This document shows positions 22,240-30,566 of a stretch of DNA of 39,366 bases, one piece after another. Origin of the DNA: an uncultured Bacteroides sp. (GTDB lineage Bacteria > Bacteroidota > Bacteroidia > Bacteroidales > Bacteroidaceae); NCBI GenBank assembly GCA_949289345.1, contig CASENS010000098.1:1-39366 (forward strand). The letters are read 5' to 3'. The notes under the pieces were generated by a model. It had not been told where the DNA came from. It did not search any database and saw only the letters and a program-made list of their open reading frames with translations. A program made the translations under genes and the position numbers. Positions within the stretch are counted from its first letter, which is position 1. Every line of letters begins with the position of its first letter.

Positions 22240-23548
22240 CGCGCAAGGCTTCTACGGGGAGGGTACGCGCCGCGCGGCGGACGGGTATCCATGTCCCGAC
22301 CAAGGCGGTGAGCAGCAGGACGGCGTAGGTCAGCCCCGTCACCCACAGGAAGTGGGGCCACGGACGGTTCTGCGCGTAGGAGGGATCGGGCACGAGTCTC
22401 TTCGTGATGTTGCCCACGGCACTGATGCCTTCGGCGAAACCGGCCGTGTACACATAGTGGCCTATGACGATGAGTGCCAGGGCAAAAGCCACCGTCACCA
22501 GCACCCATGCCTCGGACAGAAAGCGGCGGACGATGCCTGCCCTGCTGACTCCCAACGCCCGCAGAATGCCAATCTCCTCGCGGCGGGCGTTGGCGCGGAT
22601 GTAGAACGTGCCCACCATGCCCAGGAAGATGCAGAGCAGGGCGAACCCGCCCAGCGCATATTGCAGGCGCATCTTGTTGGTGACGCCCGCCGAGAGGGCT
22701 TTCTGCCGGCTGTACTCGCCGAAACTCTTCAGCGAATTGAAGTAGAAGTTGCCACGGGACAGCGTGGGGGCCACCTCGCGGGCGAAGCGTGCCTCGAAGG
22801 CCGCCGGGTCCGCCCCCTCCTTCAGGCGGAAGACGATGTGGTAGATGTAGGACATGTACGCGCTCATCCCCAAGTCTTTCTCGGTCATCACCGCTATGGG
22901 ATAGGGCTGTTCGGAAGTGTAGTGCTTGTAGTTGCGGAACACGGCGGCCACCTCGTGGGGGTACTGTCGGTCGGGCGTTTCGTAGACGGTGCGCCCCACG
23001 GCGTCCGCGGTGCCGAAGAGGTCGATAGCCGCCCGCTCGGACAGGGCTATCCGGTCGAGCCGGGCGAAGTCATCGGGCGAGGTGATACGGCTGCCCGTGC
23101 GGGCATCCAGCATGCCGTAGGTCTTCATCAGGTCGCTCCCGTCCAGCGGCACGTAGCGGTACTGCTGCACGTGCACCATCACCGAGTCCTCGTTAAACAG
23201 CTGCATGCCGCTCCACGCGGAAGAGTTGGGGAAGCTGCCGTAGGCGGCGATGGTAAAGGCTTCCACCTCGGGACAGGTTCGCACCGCGCGGATGATGTCC
23301 AGGTAGTTGCGTCGCATCGCTTGGGCGGAGTCCTGCGCCTCATCATATTGGGCGAAGCCGGCGTCATATTGTCCTAACTCGAGGACATACATACCGCGCG
23401 AGTCGCCCCCTTGCGGGATGAGGCGGTTGGCCGTCTGCACATAGATGGGGTCGATGACCATCCAGAGGAAAAAGCCTGCTATCAGCAGTTCGAGGAATAT
23501 CCACAGGTTCTGCCTGCGTTGGTTCCATATTTGGTGTAGTAGTATCAT
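22232..23548 (-). CDS. ABC permease, FtsX/MacB type, subtype B (pair 1)
   Basis: 438 residues. Segment 1 about 15-34 (LWIFLELLIAGFFLWMVID), B-type word IPQGGDSR, periplasmic domain to about 285, coupling loop GTFYIRANARREEIGILRALG, end ARRTLPVEALRDE. The MacB-like box ERAAIDLFGTADAVGRTVYE is unusually well kept for a B-type protein. GC-rich; a very long antisense open frame across it is a shadow. It is separated from its A-type partner by palindromic element C. Confidence 0.88.
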   Translation of the reverse strand: MILLHQIWNQRRQNLWIFLELLIAGFFLWMVIDPIYVQTANRLIPQGGDSRGMYVLELGQYDAGFAQYDEAQDSAQAMRRNYLDIIRAVRTCPEVEAFTIAAYGSFPNSSAWSGMQLFNEDSVMVHVQQYRYVPLDGSDLMKTYGMLDARTGSRITSPDDFARLDRIALSERAAIDLFGTADAVGRTVYETPDRQYPHEVAAVFRNYKHYTSEQPYPIAVMTEKDLGMSAYMSYIYHIVFRLKEGADPAAFEARFAREVAPTLSRGNFYFNSLKSFGEYSRQKALSAGVTNKMRLQYALGGFALLCIFLGMVGTFYIRANARREEIGILRALGVSRAGIVRRFLSEAWVLVTVAFALALIVIGHYVYTAGFAEGISAVGNITKRLVPDPSYAQNRPWPHFLWVTGLTYAVLLLTALVGTWIPVRRAARTLPVEALRDE

Positions 23549-23560
23549 AATGTAAATAAT

Positions 23561-23684
23561 AGCCCCTCCCTAACCCTCCCCCATGGGGAGGGAACCGGAT
23601 TGCAAAGAGAGGCGGTTAAACATGAAATAAATTATAGATTACTATCGTAAGCCTCCCCCTCGGGGGGGAGGTTTGGAGGGGGCT
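23561..23684. repeat. REP-like palindromic element C
   Basis: Opens AGCCCCTCCCTAACCCTCCC, folds on ATGGGGAGGG, AT-containing centre, mirror half CCTCCCCCTCGGGGGGGAGG, ends GGGGGCT. Its last two bases overlap the TAG stop (23683-23685) of the upstream permease. Confidence 0.75.
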
Positions 23685-24978
23685 ACCTTTTCGTATACAG
23701 TTCCTGCACAATCGTATGTTTCAGTCCCCACCAGGCGGGCAGCAAGGCCGACACCACGTTGAGCACCAGGCAAAGCCCGAAGGCGCAGAGGAACACCCAG
23801 GGGTTGAACAGCATCTCCATCGTCAGGAAGGGGGCAGGCAGGTTGATGTCCACCTCGGCATCGAACAGCGTCAGCACCCATGACCCGGAGGTGAGGACGA
23901 TGAGGTAGCAGAACAGCAGCCCCGCCACGGCCCCGATGAGGGTGAGGAGCAGGTTCTCCCACAGCACCTGCCCCAGCAGCATGTCGCGTGTCGCTCCGTA
24001 TGCCTTGCGGATGCCCAGTTCCGCCATGCGCCGGTCCATCCGGCTGGCTATCATGCCGCTCAGGTTGACGGCGGGGATGAAGAGCAGGGCCAGCACGATG
24101 TAGAGCAGCGAGCGGAACAGGCCTCCCAAGTCCGGCGCGTTGACAGCGTCCGTGCGGAAGGACGAGAGGGCCGCATCGTCGGGCTGGCCCATCAGGTCGT
24201 TCACATACGACTGCCCCGCATCGTGACGGCGAACCGCATCGCGCAACGCCTCTTTCACCGTCTCCTTGTTCGCGGCATCATCCACCAGCAGGAAGCAGGT
24301 GAGGTTACCCAACAAATCGGAGTTACGATGGCGATAAGTGGCGAAAGCATTCAGCGTAATGGGCATCCAGAGGTCGGCCACCGCATCGGGAGTGGCCGAA
24401 GAAACGTCTGCCACCACGCCGGAAACGGTATACGGGTTGCCCCGGTAGAGGAATGTCCGCCCCGCCACGTCCGTCGAGGCGAAAAGCCGTCGCGCCAGGC
24501 TCTCGCTGATGACGGCTGTATGACTGCGTGCCTCTTCGTCCGCCCCGGTCAAGGGCTTCCCGCTGAGGAAGCGGGGAGTGAAGACACGCCAGAAAGCTGA
24601 ATTGACGTAAAGCAGGCGCACATTGAAGGCTTGCTTCTGACCCGGAAGAGCCACGTTCTGCCCGCGTGTATCGGCGTCACAGGTCACGGCCACATCGGTC
24701 ACATGGGGCAAACTGTCAGCCAGTCCGACTAAGCCCGTCCCCACCAACCCGGCGTTGTAGTTATCCGGTTTCTCAGCCGGGAAAGTCTTGACATAGCGGA
24801 CCACCAGCGTCCGGTCGCGGTTGTACTCGGGATAAATGGGAGCCGTCTTGACGTAGAAGATAATGAACAGCGTCATCGTCAGCGCGATGGACAGTCCCGT
24901 ACCCACCACGTAGATGGACGAGAACAGGCGGTTTTGACGAAGCATCGCCCAGGCTTGTTTCAGATATATGCGTATCAT
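23683..24978 (-). CDS. ABC permease, FtsX/MacB type, subtype A (pair 1)
   Basis: 431 residues beginning MIRIYLKQAWAMLRQNR. Segment 1 about 18-42; A-type word YPEYNRDRTLVV; LFG-like box SLARRLFASTDVAGRTFLY (the G replaced by A); coupling loop RMDRRMAELGIRKAYGATRDM; end TIVQELYTKR. Its ATG overlaps the adaptor's stop by four bases, so adaptor and first permease are coupled. The stop codon uses bases of element C. Confidence 0.9.
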   Translation of the reverse strand: MIRIYLKQAWAMLRQNRLFSSIYVVGTGLSIALTMTLFIIFYVKTAPIYPEYNRDRTLVVRYVKTFPAEKPDNYNAGLVGTGLVGLADSLPHVTDVAVTCDADTRGQNVALPGQKQAFNVRLLYVNSAFWRVFTPRFLSGKPLTGADEEARSHTAVISESLARRLFASTDVAGRTFLYRGNPYTVSGVVADVSSATPDAVADLWMPITLNAFATYRHRNSDLLGNLTCFLLVDDAANKETVKEALRDAVRRHDAGQSYVNDLMGQPDDAALSSFRTDAVNAPDLGGLFRSLLYIVLALLFIPAVNLSGMIASRMDRRMAELGIRKAYGATRDMLLGQVLWENLLLTLIGAVAGLLFCYLIVLTSGSWVLTLFDAEVDINLPAPFLTMEMLFNPWVFLCAFGLCLVLNVVSALLPAWWGLKHTIVQELYTKR

Positions 24979-26225
24979 TTCTTCAACTTCAAGCTGTTCT
25001 TGTTCCTATAGTTACTCATGTCGCTCACTACTACCTGGTCGCCCGGCTGCAGGCCGCTCACCACTTCTACATACTCAAAGTTGCTGTCGCCCAGCTGCAC
25101 CTTGCGTTTGGTAAGTTCGTCGTCGGCGGTGCGGACAAACAGGTCGTACTCGCCACGACCCACGTAGTAGGAGGCGTTGGCGATGCGCATCACGTCTTCC
25201 TTCACGGCGTTCATCACGTAGACATCCGTCTTCAGCCCCGAACGCAGGCGTCGGTGGTTATCGTCCTTCAGTTGTACGGTGAAGCTGATGACACCGTTCT
25301 GCGACAATGGGGTGACGCTGCTCACCGTGCCTTCCAGCTTCTCGCTGCCTATCTTCACCACAGCCTTCCCTCCTGCCGCCACACGGTCGCCGTACGTGTC
25401 GGCTATCTCGCCCTCCACTTTGAAGTGGCTCAAGTCGGAGATGATGGCAATCTGCATGCCTTGCGTCACCTGGGCGCCTATCTGGTCGTTGATGTATGTC
25501 AGTATTGCTTTGCGTGGCGAACGTACCTGGGCGTCGTCCAGCGTGCGCTTCATCTCGGCGAGGCTCTTGCGGAAGATGCTTAAATCCAGCTCCTGCACCT
25601 TGTATTCGGCCTCCATCACCTCCTGCTCGTTGGTGTACTGCTGACGGAGCTGCTCCAGTTCCAGCTGGGCCACGTTGACACTCAATTCCGCCTGACGCAC
25701 CTTGTCCGTAGTGCCGGACCCGATGCTGTCGAGGTATTGCTCGTTACGCAGTTCCACCTTCATGCGGTTGAGGTTCATCTCCTTCACCTTAATCTGCATG
25801 GCCAGGTCCTTGAGCTTCGTCTCGTTGTTCACCTTCAATTGCTGCAGCTGGTAGTTCTTCATCTGTTCCTCGTCCAAGAGTTTGTTATACTCGGTTTCGG
25901 TGCTCTGCAGGTCCAGCTTCAGTATGGGCGTACCCACATCCACACTGTCCCCCCCCTTGCGGTACACTTCGAGGATGCGGGTGTTGATGGGCGAGTTGAT
26001 GATTTCCTCAAACGCCGGCACCACCTTACCCGACGCGCTGACACTGACCTCGATGGTCCCCTGGTCTACGGTGGAGAAGACCAGGTCGCGTTCCTTCACG
26101 CCCGTCCGCATCAGCGAAATCAGCACGCTGACAACCACTACCCCTGCCACGGCCACTATGCCATAGCGGATTAACTTCTTGTTGCGCTCCTTACGGCGCA
26201 CTTCTTTCGGAATTTCTCTATCCAT
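24975..26225 (-). CDS. Periplasmic adaptor of the MacA/HlyD (RND-type) family
   Basis: 416 residues. A cytoplasmic basic tail (1-20), a membrane anchor about 21-42, then the adaptor order: first half of the lipoyl domain (SVSASGKVVPAFEE, ... RKGGDSVDVGTPILKLD), a long coiled-coil hairpin (about 110-215, many E, L, Q and K heptads), second lipoyl half with VRSPRKAILTYINDQIGAQV, a beta-barrel (GEIADTYGDRVAAGGKAVVKIG) and a membrane-proximal domain ending LQPGDQVVVSD. It links an inner-membrane ABC complex to an outer-membrane TolC-type channel, but no TolC gene is in the window. First gene of the export locus, behind a sigma-54-like promoter. Confidence 0.92.
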   Translation of the reverse strand: MDREIPKEVRRKERNKKLIRYGIVAVAGVVVVSVLISLMRTGVKERDLVFSTVDQGTIEVSVSASGKVVPAFEEIINSPINTRILEVYRKGGDSVDVGTPILKLDLQSTETEYNKLLDEEQMKNYQLQQLKVNNETKLKDLAMQIKVKEMNLNRMKVELRNEQYLDSIGSGTTDKVRQAELSVNVAQLELEQLRQQYTNEQEVMEAEYKVQELDLSIFRKSLAEMKRTLDDAQVRSPRKAILTYINDQIGAQVTQGMQIAIISDLSHFKVEGEIADTYGDRVAAGGKAVVKIGSEKLEGTVSSVTPLSQNGVISFTVQLKDDNHRRLRSGLKTDVYVMNAVKEDVMRIANASYYVGRGEYDLFVRTADDELTKRKVQLGDSNFEYVEVVSGLQPGDQVVVSDMSNYRNKNSLKLKK

Positions 26226-26325
26226 ACTTATTCCTTCTATTTATATTTCTTCAATGTAAATACCGGACCACACCGCACGCCCGCCCAGCAAAAACGAACA
26301 GCACGCAAATGCCCCACCCTCTATC

Positions 26326-26342
26326 AGCGAAATCCGTGCCAA
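26326..26342 (-). promoter_or_regulatory. Sigma-54-like -24/-12 promoter before the adaptor
   Basis: Minus strand TTGGCACG, GATT, TCGCT: full -24 match, -12 GC present at the right spacing, one mismatch (TCGC for TTGC). It gives a leader of roughly 90 bases. The 320-base gap 26226-26545 also holds the dyad at 26385 and the helicase promoter, and no gene. Confidence 0.65.
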
Positions 26343-26384
26343 AAACAGAACTGATTGATAGTCAACAAATAATAAAAAAGTAAA

Positions 26385-26402
26385 GTGTTCGATATCGGAC
26401 AC
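26385..26402. promoter_or_regulatory. Activator-site dyad upstream of the adaptor
   Basis: GTGTTCGATATCGGACAC, 16 of 18 positions symmetrical, centred 66.5 bases upstream of the -12 element. Shares 15 of 18 bases with the dyad at 19117-19134. Confidence 0.65.
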
Positions 26403-26492
26403 TATGTACGGTTTTGAATATACAGATGAAAAAGATTAATGATAATTGAAGAGCTTCCTCAACTCCCATTTACCAATCCCCAATTATAAAAA

Positions 26493-26524
26493 GTTGTCCC
26501 AAACCAGAAAAAAACGTATATTTG
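26493..26524 (+). promoter_or_regulatory. Bacteroides-type promoter of the DEAD-box helicase
   Basis: GTTG at 26493-26496, 20 bases, TATATTTG at 26517-26524. The ATG is 21 bases further on. Confidence 0.6.
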
Positions 26525-26545
26525 CGCTCAAATTAGATAGTTGAC

Positions 26546-27769
26546 ATGAAGTTTTCCGATTTACCCTTGAATGACAATGTACTCGACGCACTCGATGCCA
26601 TGCGTTTTGAGACTTGCACTCCCATACAAGAACAATCCATCCCGATTATACTCGAAGGGAAAGACCTTATAGCCGTAGCACAGACCGGCACCGGCAAAAC
26701 CGCCGCTTACCTATTACCCATACTGAACAAGTTATCCGAAGAAGAGCATCCGGAAGATGCCATCAACTGCATTGTCATGGCTCCCACCCGCGAATTGGCT
26801 CAGCAGATTGACCAACAGATGGAGGGTTTCTCCTATTTCCTACCGGTCAGCAGCGTAGCGGTATATGGAGGGAATGACGGTGTGCTGTTCGAACAGCAGA
26901 AAAAGGGACTGACCCTGGGCGCTGATGTAGTGATAGCTACGCCGGGACGACTGATAGCCCACTTGAACTTAGGCTATGTGAACCTTTCCAAAGTATCCTA
27001 CTTCATATTGGACGAAGCCGACCGTATGCTCGACATGGGATTTTATGATGACATCATGCAAATAGTGAAATACCTGCCCAAAGAACGCCAGACCGTCATG
27101 TTCTCCGCAACAATGCCTGCCAAAATACAACAATTGGCCAAGAACATCTTGAATAATCCGGCAGAAGTAAAGCTGGCGGTATCCAAGCCTGCGGACAAAA
27201 TCATCCAAGCAGCCTACGTATGCTACGAGAGCCAAAAGTTGGGCATTATCCGCAGTCTGTTTAAAGAGGAAGTACCGGAACGTGTCATCATTTTCGCTTC
27301 ATCCAAGATAAAGGTGAAAGAAGTAGCCCGCGCCTTGAAGCAAATGAAACTGAACGTAGGCGAAATGCATTCCGACTTAGAACAGGCACAACGCGATGAA
27401 GTAATGCATACGTTCAAGGCAGGACACATCAACATACTGGTGGCAACGGACATCGTGGCACGCGGTATAGACATAGACGATATCCGGCTGGTCATCAATT
27501 TTGACGTGCCGCACGATTGCGAAGATTATGTACACCGTATCGGGCGCACGGCACGCGCCAACAACGACGGAGTGGCCATTACATTTGTCAGTGAAAAAGA
27601 ACAGACTCAATTCCACACCATCGAGAAATTCCTGGAAAAGAGCATCTACAAAATACCTGTTCCGGCAGAATTGGGCGAAGCACCCTCCTACGCCCCACGG
27701 AGCAACGGAAAAGGCGGTAAAAAACGTGGAGGTGGAGGGAAACCAAGGAAACCAAGAAGAGCTAAATGA
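26546..27769 (+). CDS. DEAD-box ATP-dependent RNA helicase (RhlE-like)
   Basis: 407 residues with all family motifs: Q motif (TPIQEQ, 25-30), I AQTGTGKT (45-52), Ia PTRELAQQ, GG, Ib TPGR, II DEAD (156-159), III SAT (187-189), IV VIIFASS, V ATDIVARGIDIDD, VI HRIGRTAR. The C-terminal tail is short and very basic (GKGGKKRGGGGKPRKPRRAK), typical of RhlE-type helicases acting in ribosome assembly, RNA decay or cold growth. Its last four bases overlap the start of the RNA methyltransferase, so the two are one coupled operon with a shared RNA role. Confidence 0.93.
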   Translation: MKFSDLPLNDNVLDALDAMRFETCTPIQEQSIPIILEGKDLIAVAQTGTGKTAAYLLPILNKLSEEEHPEDAINCIVMAPTRELAQQIDQQMEGFSYFLPVSSVAVYGGNDGVLFEQQKKGLTLGADVVIATPGRLIAHLNLGYVNLSKVSYFILDEADRMLDMGFYDDIMQIVKYLPKERQTVMFSATMPAKIQQLAKNILNNPAEVKLAVSKPADKIIQAAYVCYESQKLGIIRSLFKEEVPERVIIFASSKIKVKEVARALKQMKLNVGEMHSDLEQAQRDEVMHTFKAGHINILVATDIVARGIDIDDIRLVINFDVPHDCEDYVHRIGRTARANNDGVAITFVSEKEQTQFHTIEKFLEKSIYKIPVPAELGEAPSYAPRSNGKGGKKRGGGGKPRKPRRAK

Positions 27770-28530
27770 CACTGAGTAAAAACAAGATAAAATACATACA
27801 TTCATTAGAACTGAAGAAGAACCGCAAAGCGGACCATGTGTTTCTGGCCGAAGGTCCCAAACTGGTAGGCGATTTGCTCGGACATTTTCCATGCCGTTAT
27901 CTGGCAGGTACCGCCGAATGGTTTTCTTCAGCTCCGTCTATCCAAGCGGATGAAGCAGAGCAAATAACGGAAGAAGAACTTGCCCGCGCCAGCTTGCTCA
28001 AAACTCCCCAGCAAGTACTGGCCGTGTTTGGTTGGGAGGATGAATGCGCAAATCCTAACATTCTATCCCATTCCTTGTGTCTGGCGTTGGATGGCGTTCA
28101 AGACCCCGGGAACTTAGGCACCATTGTCCGGCTGGCTGACTGGTTCGGCATCGAACATATCTTTTGCTCACCCGACACCGTGGATATCTACAACCCCAAA
28201 GCTATACAGGCAACGATGGGGGGCATTGCCCGTGTAAGGCTACATTACACCTCCTTATCCCAGTTAATCAATTCCTTGGATAAAAATGTCCCGGTGTATG
28301 GCACTTTCCTTGACGGAGAAAACATGTACATGAAGCCTTTACCGGCCAATGGACTGATTGTAATGGGCAATGAAGGGAAAGGTATCAGTAATGAAATAAG
28401 CGCTTTGATTAACCATAGGCTTTATATCCCCAACTACCCTGCCGGACGTGATACGTCCGAATCACTCAACGTAGCCATAGCTACCGCAATTGTATGCTCC
28501 GAGTTCCGACGACAGGCTTCATTCCGTTAA
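27766..28530 (+). CDS. SpoU/TrmH-family RNA 2'-O-methyltransferase
   Basis: 254 residues. An N-terminal substrate-binding domain (about 1-90, with SLELKKNRKADHVFLAEGPKLV) is followed by the trefoil-knot SPOUT domain with motif 1 DGVQDPGNLGTIVR, motif 2 IVMGNEGKGIS and motif 3 YPAGRDTSESLNVAIATAI. These bind S-adenosylmethionine and methylate ribose 2'-OH of rRNA or tRNA; the exact nucleotide cannot be told from sequence. Start chosen at the ATG inside the helicase stop (ATGA). Its 3' end overlaps the convergent gene at 28481 by 50 bases. Confidence 0.93.
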   Translation: MTLSKNKIKYIHSLELKKNRKADHVFLAEGPKLVGDLLGHFPCRYLAGTAEWFSSAPSIQADEAEQITEEELARASLLKTPQQVLAVFGWEDECANPNILSHSLCLALDGVQDPGNLGTIVRLADWFGIEHIFCSPDTVDIYNPKAIQATMGGIARVRLHYTSLSQLINSLDKNVPVYGTFLDGENMYMKPLPANGLIVMGNEGKGISNEISALINHRLYIPNYPAGRDTSESLNVAIATAIVCSEFRRQASFR

Positions 28531-28810
28531 AATCGAAAGGATAAAACAAATAAGGTATCCGGACAGAAAGTGAAACCAGAATATCAGGAGGAACATCATC
28601 CAACCAAACAGCTCCATCAAAGAGCACATTTTCCACCTGTACATCTTCGGGTAACAATACAATGACACCGGGCATCCACACCGTATTCTCCACTTCTTCA
28701 GTCAAGGGGAAGAGATGAGCCACATGACTTCCTTGCACCTCTACTACATATCGCTTTAGGAAGCCCCGTCCGGGCACATAGACATAATGGGAAGCAAAGC
28801 GTTTCATCAT
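28481..28810 (-). CDS. Conserved hypothetical protein downstream of the lipoprotein gene
   Basis: 109 residues, no signal peptide, with strand-rich sequence (YVVEVQGSHVAHLFPLTEEVENTVWMPGVIVLLPED). I do not recognise a named family. Its ATG-ATG start overlaps the stop of the DUF4296-type gene by four bases, and the coupling argues that it is real and co-translated. Its tail overlaps the end of the plus-strand methyltransferase by 50 bases. It is the last gene of the ileS-dksA-lspA-lipoprotein unit if that is transcribed through. Confidence 0.7.
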   Translation of the reverse strand: MMKRFASHYVYVPGRGFLKRYVVEVQGSHVAHLFPLTEEVENTVWMPGVIVLLPEDVQVENVLFDGAVWLDDVPPDILVSLSVRIPYLFYPFDFNGMKPVVGTRSIQLR

Positions 28811-29865
28811 CTGTCATCTACCTTACGTATCGTTACGTTTTGTTTCAGATGAGTGGCAGGACGAGTTTTGAGCTCATTTTTCCGAGGAACGACTGTATTC
28901 TTATGCACAGGTTCCTGCGTTTTCTGCAAACGGCGCATTTCCGACGGATTAGGACGACGCGCATCTTCTTTCTTCGTCTTGTCCATGGCTTCCGGCTTAG
29001 CAGGCTTTACCGTTTGCTTCTCCATGTCGACCGTATCCTTTTTTAAGGAAGCGGAAGATGCCAATGTATCCTTGGACAACGCCAACGAATCTACGGCACG
29101 GGCATGATAACGCATTAACGTAATCTTATTCATCATCAGCGGTCTGACATTATCCTGACGGGGATAGTAGACAAAGCCATTTACCTCTTTGATGTCCCCC
29201 AAGGTATCACCAGCAAGCGTCAACATCCGCATGCCTTCCTCACGAACCTGCTCAGAACAGCCTATCACACTATCATTCACAAAACGAATCTGCATAACCA
29301 TGACGGGAGCATCCAAACTATCATATGACTCGCTTGAGAAAGCGAAATACACGCTCCATCGCAATGTGTCACATGCCTTGAAGTTGGAGTCAGAAGGAAG
29401 AGTGAAAGCGACACGGTTATCCATTGGCATACCGCTGAGTTGGTAAATACGCTGCCATACCCATACATCCACGCTATCACCTGCAAGAGAAGTCAAAGGC
29501 TTGTTCTCGCGCAAAGCAACCAAACGTTCTATATGCCCTTCTTCCGTATTCAAGCGTTCGGTAACTTTCTTGTAAATCTCACTCAACACATCCGGATGAC
29601 GAGAAAACCATACCATAGAAGAGTCAAATCGGGCTTCGGTAATGCCGTGTTTCTTGTATACATAATCCACGTAAAGCACACGTTTGTAGTTTTCATTTCT
29701 GCTCATTTGTTCACCCATAGCTTTAGCTATATGGTAATCATACAACACATCTTCCATTACAGTATCACTCAACACCGTATCGGGACGTTCCACATCACAA
29801 GCCGTCAGATTGAACGCCATTGCCATAAGGCATCCCTGCCATAAAAGCCCGAACGTCTTCTTCAT
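28807..29865 (-). CDS. DUF4296-type lipoprotein
   Basis: 352 residues from the ATG at 29865 (MKKTFGLLWQGC); a longer open frame to 29940 is rejected because this ATG overlaps the lspA stop (ATGA) and gives a proper lipoprotein signal ending LTAC (C at residue 23). Residues 25-130 match the DUF4296 pattern of Bacteroidetes (DTVLSDTVMEDVLYDYHIAKAMG...YVDYVYKKHGITEARFDSSMVWFSRHPD). The C-terminal third is low-complexity, rich in K, P, D and T. It is probably an envelope lipoprotein matured by the neighbouring LspA. Function unknown. Confidence 0.85.
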   Translation of the reverse strand: MKKTFGLLWQGCLMAMAFNLTACDVERPDTVLSDTVMEDVLYDYHIAKAMGEQMSRNENYKRVLYVDYVYKKHGITEARFDSSMVWFSRHPDVLSEIYKKVTERLNTEEGHIERLVALRENKPLTSLAGDSVDVWVWQRIYQLSGMPMDNRVAFTLPSDSNFKACDTLRWSVYFAFSSESYDSLDAPVMVMQIRFVNDSVIGCSEQVREEGMRMLTLAGDTLGDIKEVNGFVYYPRQDNVRPLMMNKITLMRYHARAVDSLALSKDTLASSASLKKDTVDMEKQTVKPAKPEAMDKTKKEDARRPNPSEMRRLQKTQEPVHKNTVVPRKNELKTRPATHLKQNVTIRKVDDR

Positions 29866-30536
29866 GATTTCTTTACTACAGAATGATAGGCTTCGCTCAG
29901 TTCCTTGTTGTAGAACAAAAGCAACGCAATGAAACCACAACTAATGGCCGCATCCGCAAAGTTAAAAATAGGACTGAAGAAAATAAAGCGTTCTCCACCT
30001 ACCCATGGCATCCACTCAGGCCAATAAGTATCAATAATCGGGAAATAAAACATATCGACTACCTTCCCATAAAACAAAGGGGCATATCCTCCTCCCTCTG
30101 GCAAAAACGAAGCCAGTTGATATGTTGTGCTTTCATTGAACAACACCCCGTAGAACACACTATCAATGATATTCCCCATGGCCCCGGCTATAATAAGGGA
30201 TACACACACTAAGAAACCGGTCTTCAAATTCTGGCGAATGAACTTGCACAAGAGCCATATCATCAACCCAACCGCCACGATGCGGAAAGAGGTCAAGAAG
30301 AATTTCCCCATAATCTCCATGCCGAACGCCATACCCACATTTTCAGTAAAGAACAAGTAAAACCATGTGGAAGGTTCGGCTTGAATGCCAAACAGGTCAT
30401 ATATCCAACCGATAACATTCACACTTTCGTGCCAATACATACCTGTCTTGACCGCTATTTTTATGACTTGGTCGACTATTAAGGTCGACAATATAATCAC
30501 TAAGGCCAGCCAGCCTTTTTGAGGAACTTTCTTCAT
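29862..30536 (-). CDS. lspA: Lipoprotein signal peptidase (signal peptidase II)
   Basis: 224 residues from the ATG at 30536 (MKKVPQKGW); the open frame extends further to 30587 but into a palindrome. An integral membrane aspartic protease cleaving prolipoproteins before the lipidated cysteine. Segments at about 8-25, 60-75, 82-102, 107-125 and 197-212. Catalytic aspartates are visible in GNIIDS (D125) and FNFADAA (D195). It is longer than the 160-170 residues of proteobacterial LspA because of an insertion between the two aspartates (about 130-185), a usual feature in Bacteroidetes. Coupled to the lipoprotein gene downstream. Confidence 0.93.
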   Translation of the reverse strand: MKKVPQKGWLALVIILSTLIVDQVIKIAVKTGMYWHESVNVIGWIYDLFGIQAEPSTWFYLFFTENVGMAFGMEIMGKFFLTSFRIVAVGLMIWLLCKFIRQNLKTGFLVCVSLIIAGAMGNIIDSVFYGVLFNESTTYQLASFLPEGGGYAPLFYGKVVDMFYFPIIDTYWPEWMPWVGGERFIFFSPIFNFADAAISCGFIALLLFYNKELSEAYHSVVKKS

Positions 30537-30566
30537 TCTTATTGTAGTCAAACTATTAATTATCAA

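Noticed and set aside
21971-23377. 468-codon plus-strand open frame opposite the permease at 22232
   Set aside because: It is a stop-poor shadow of a GC-rich gene and of the 24-base arrays; its translation has no recognisable domain, while the minus strand encodes a clear permease.
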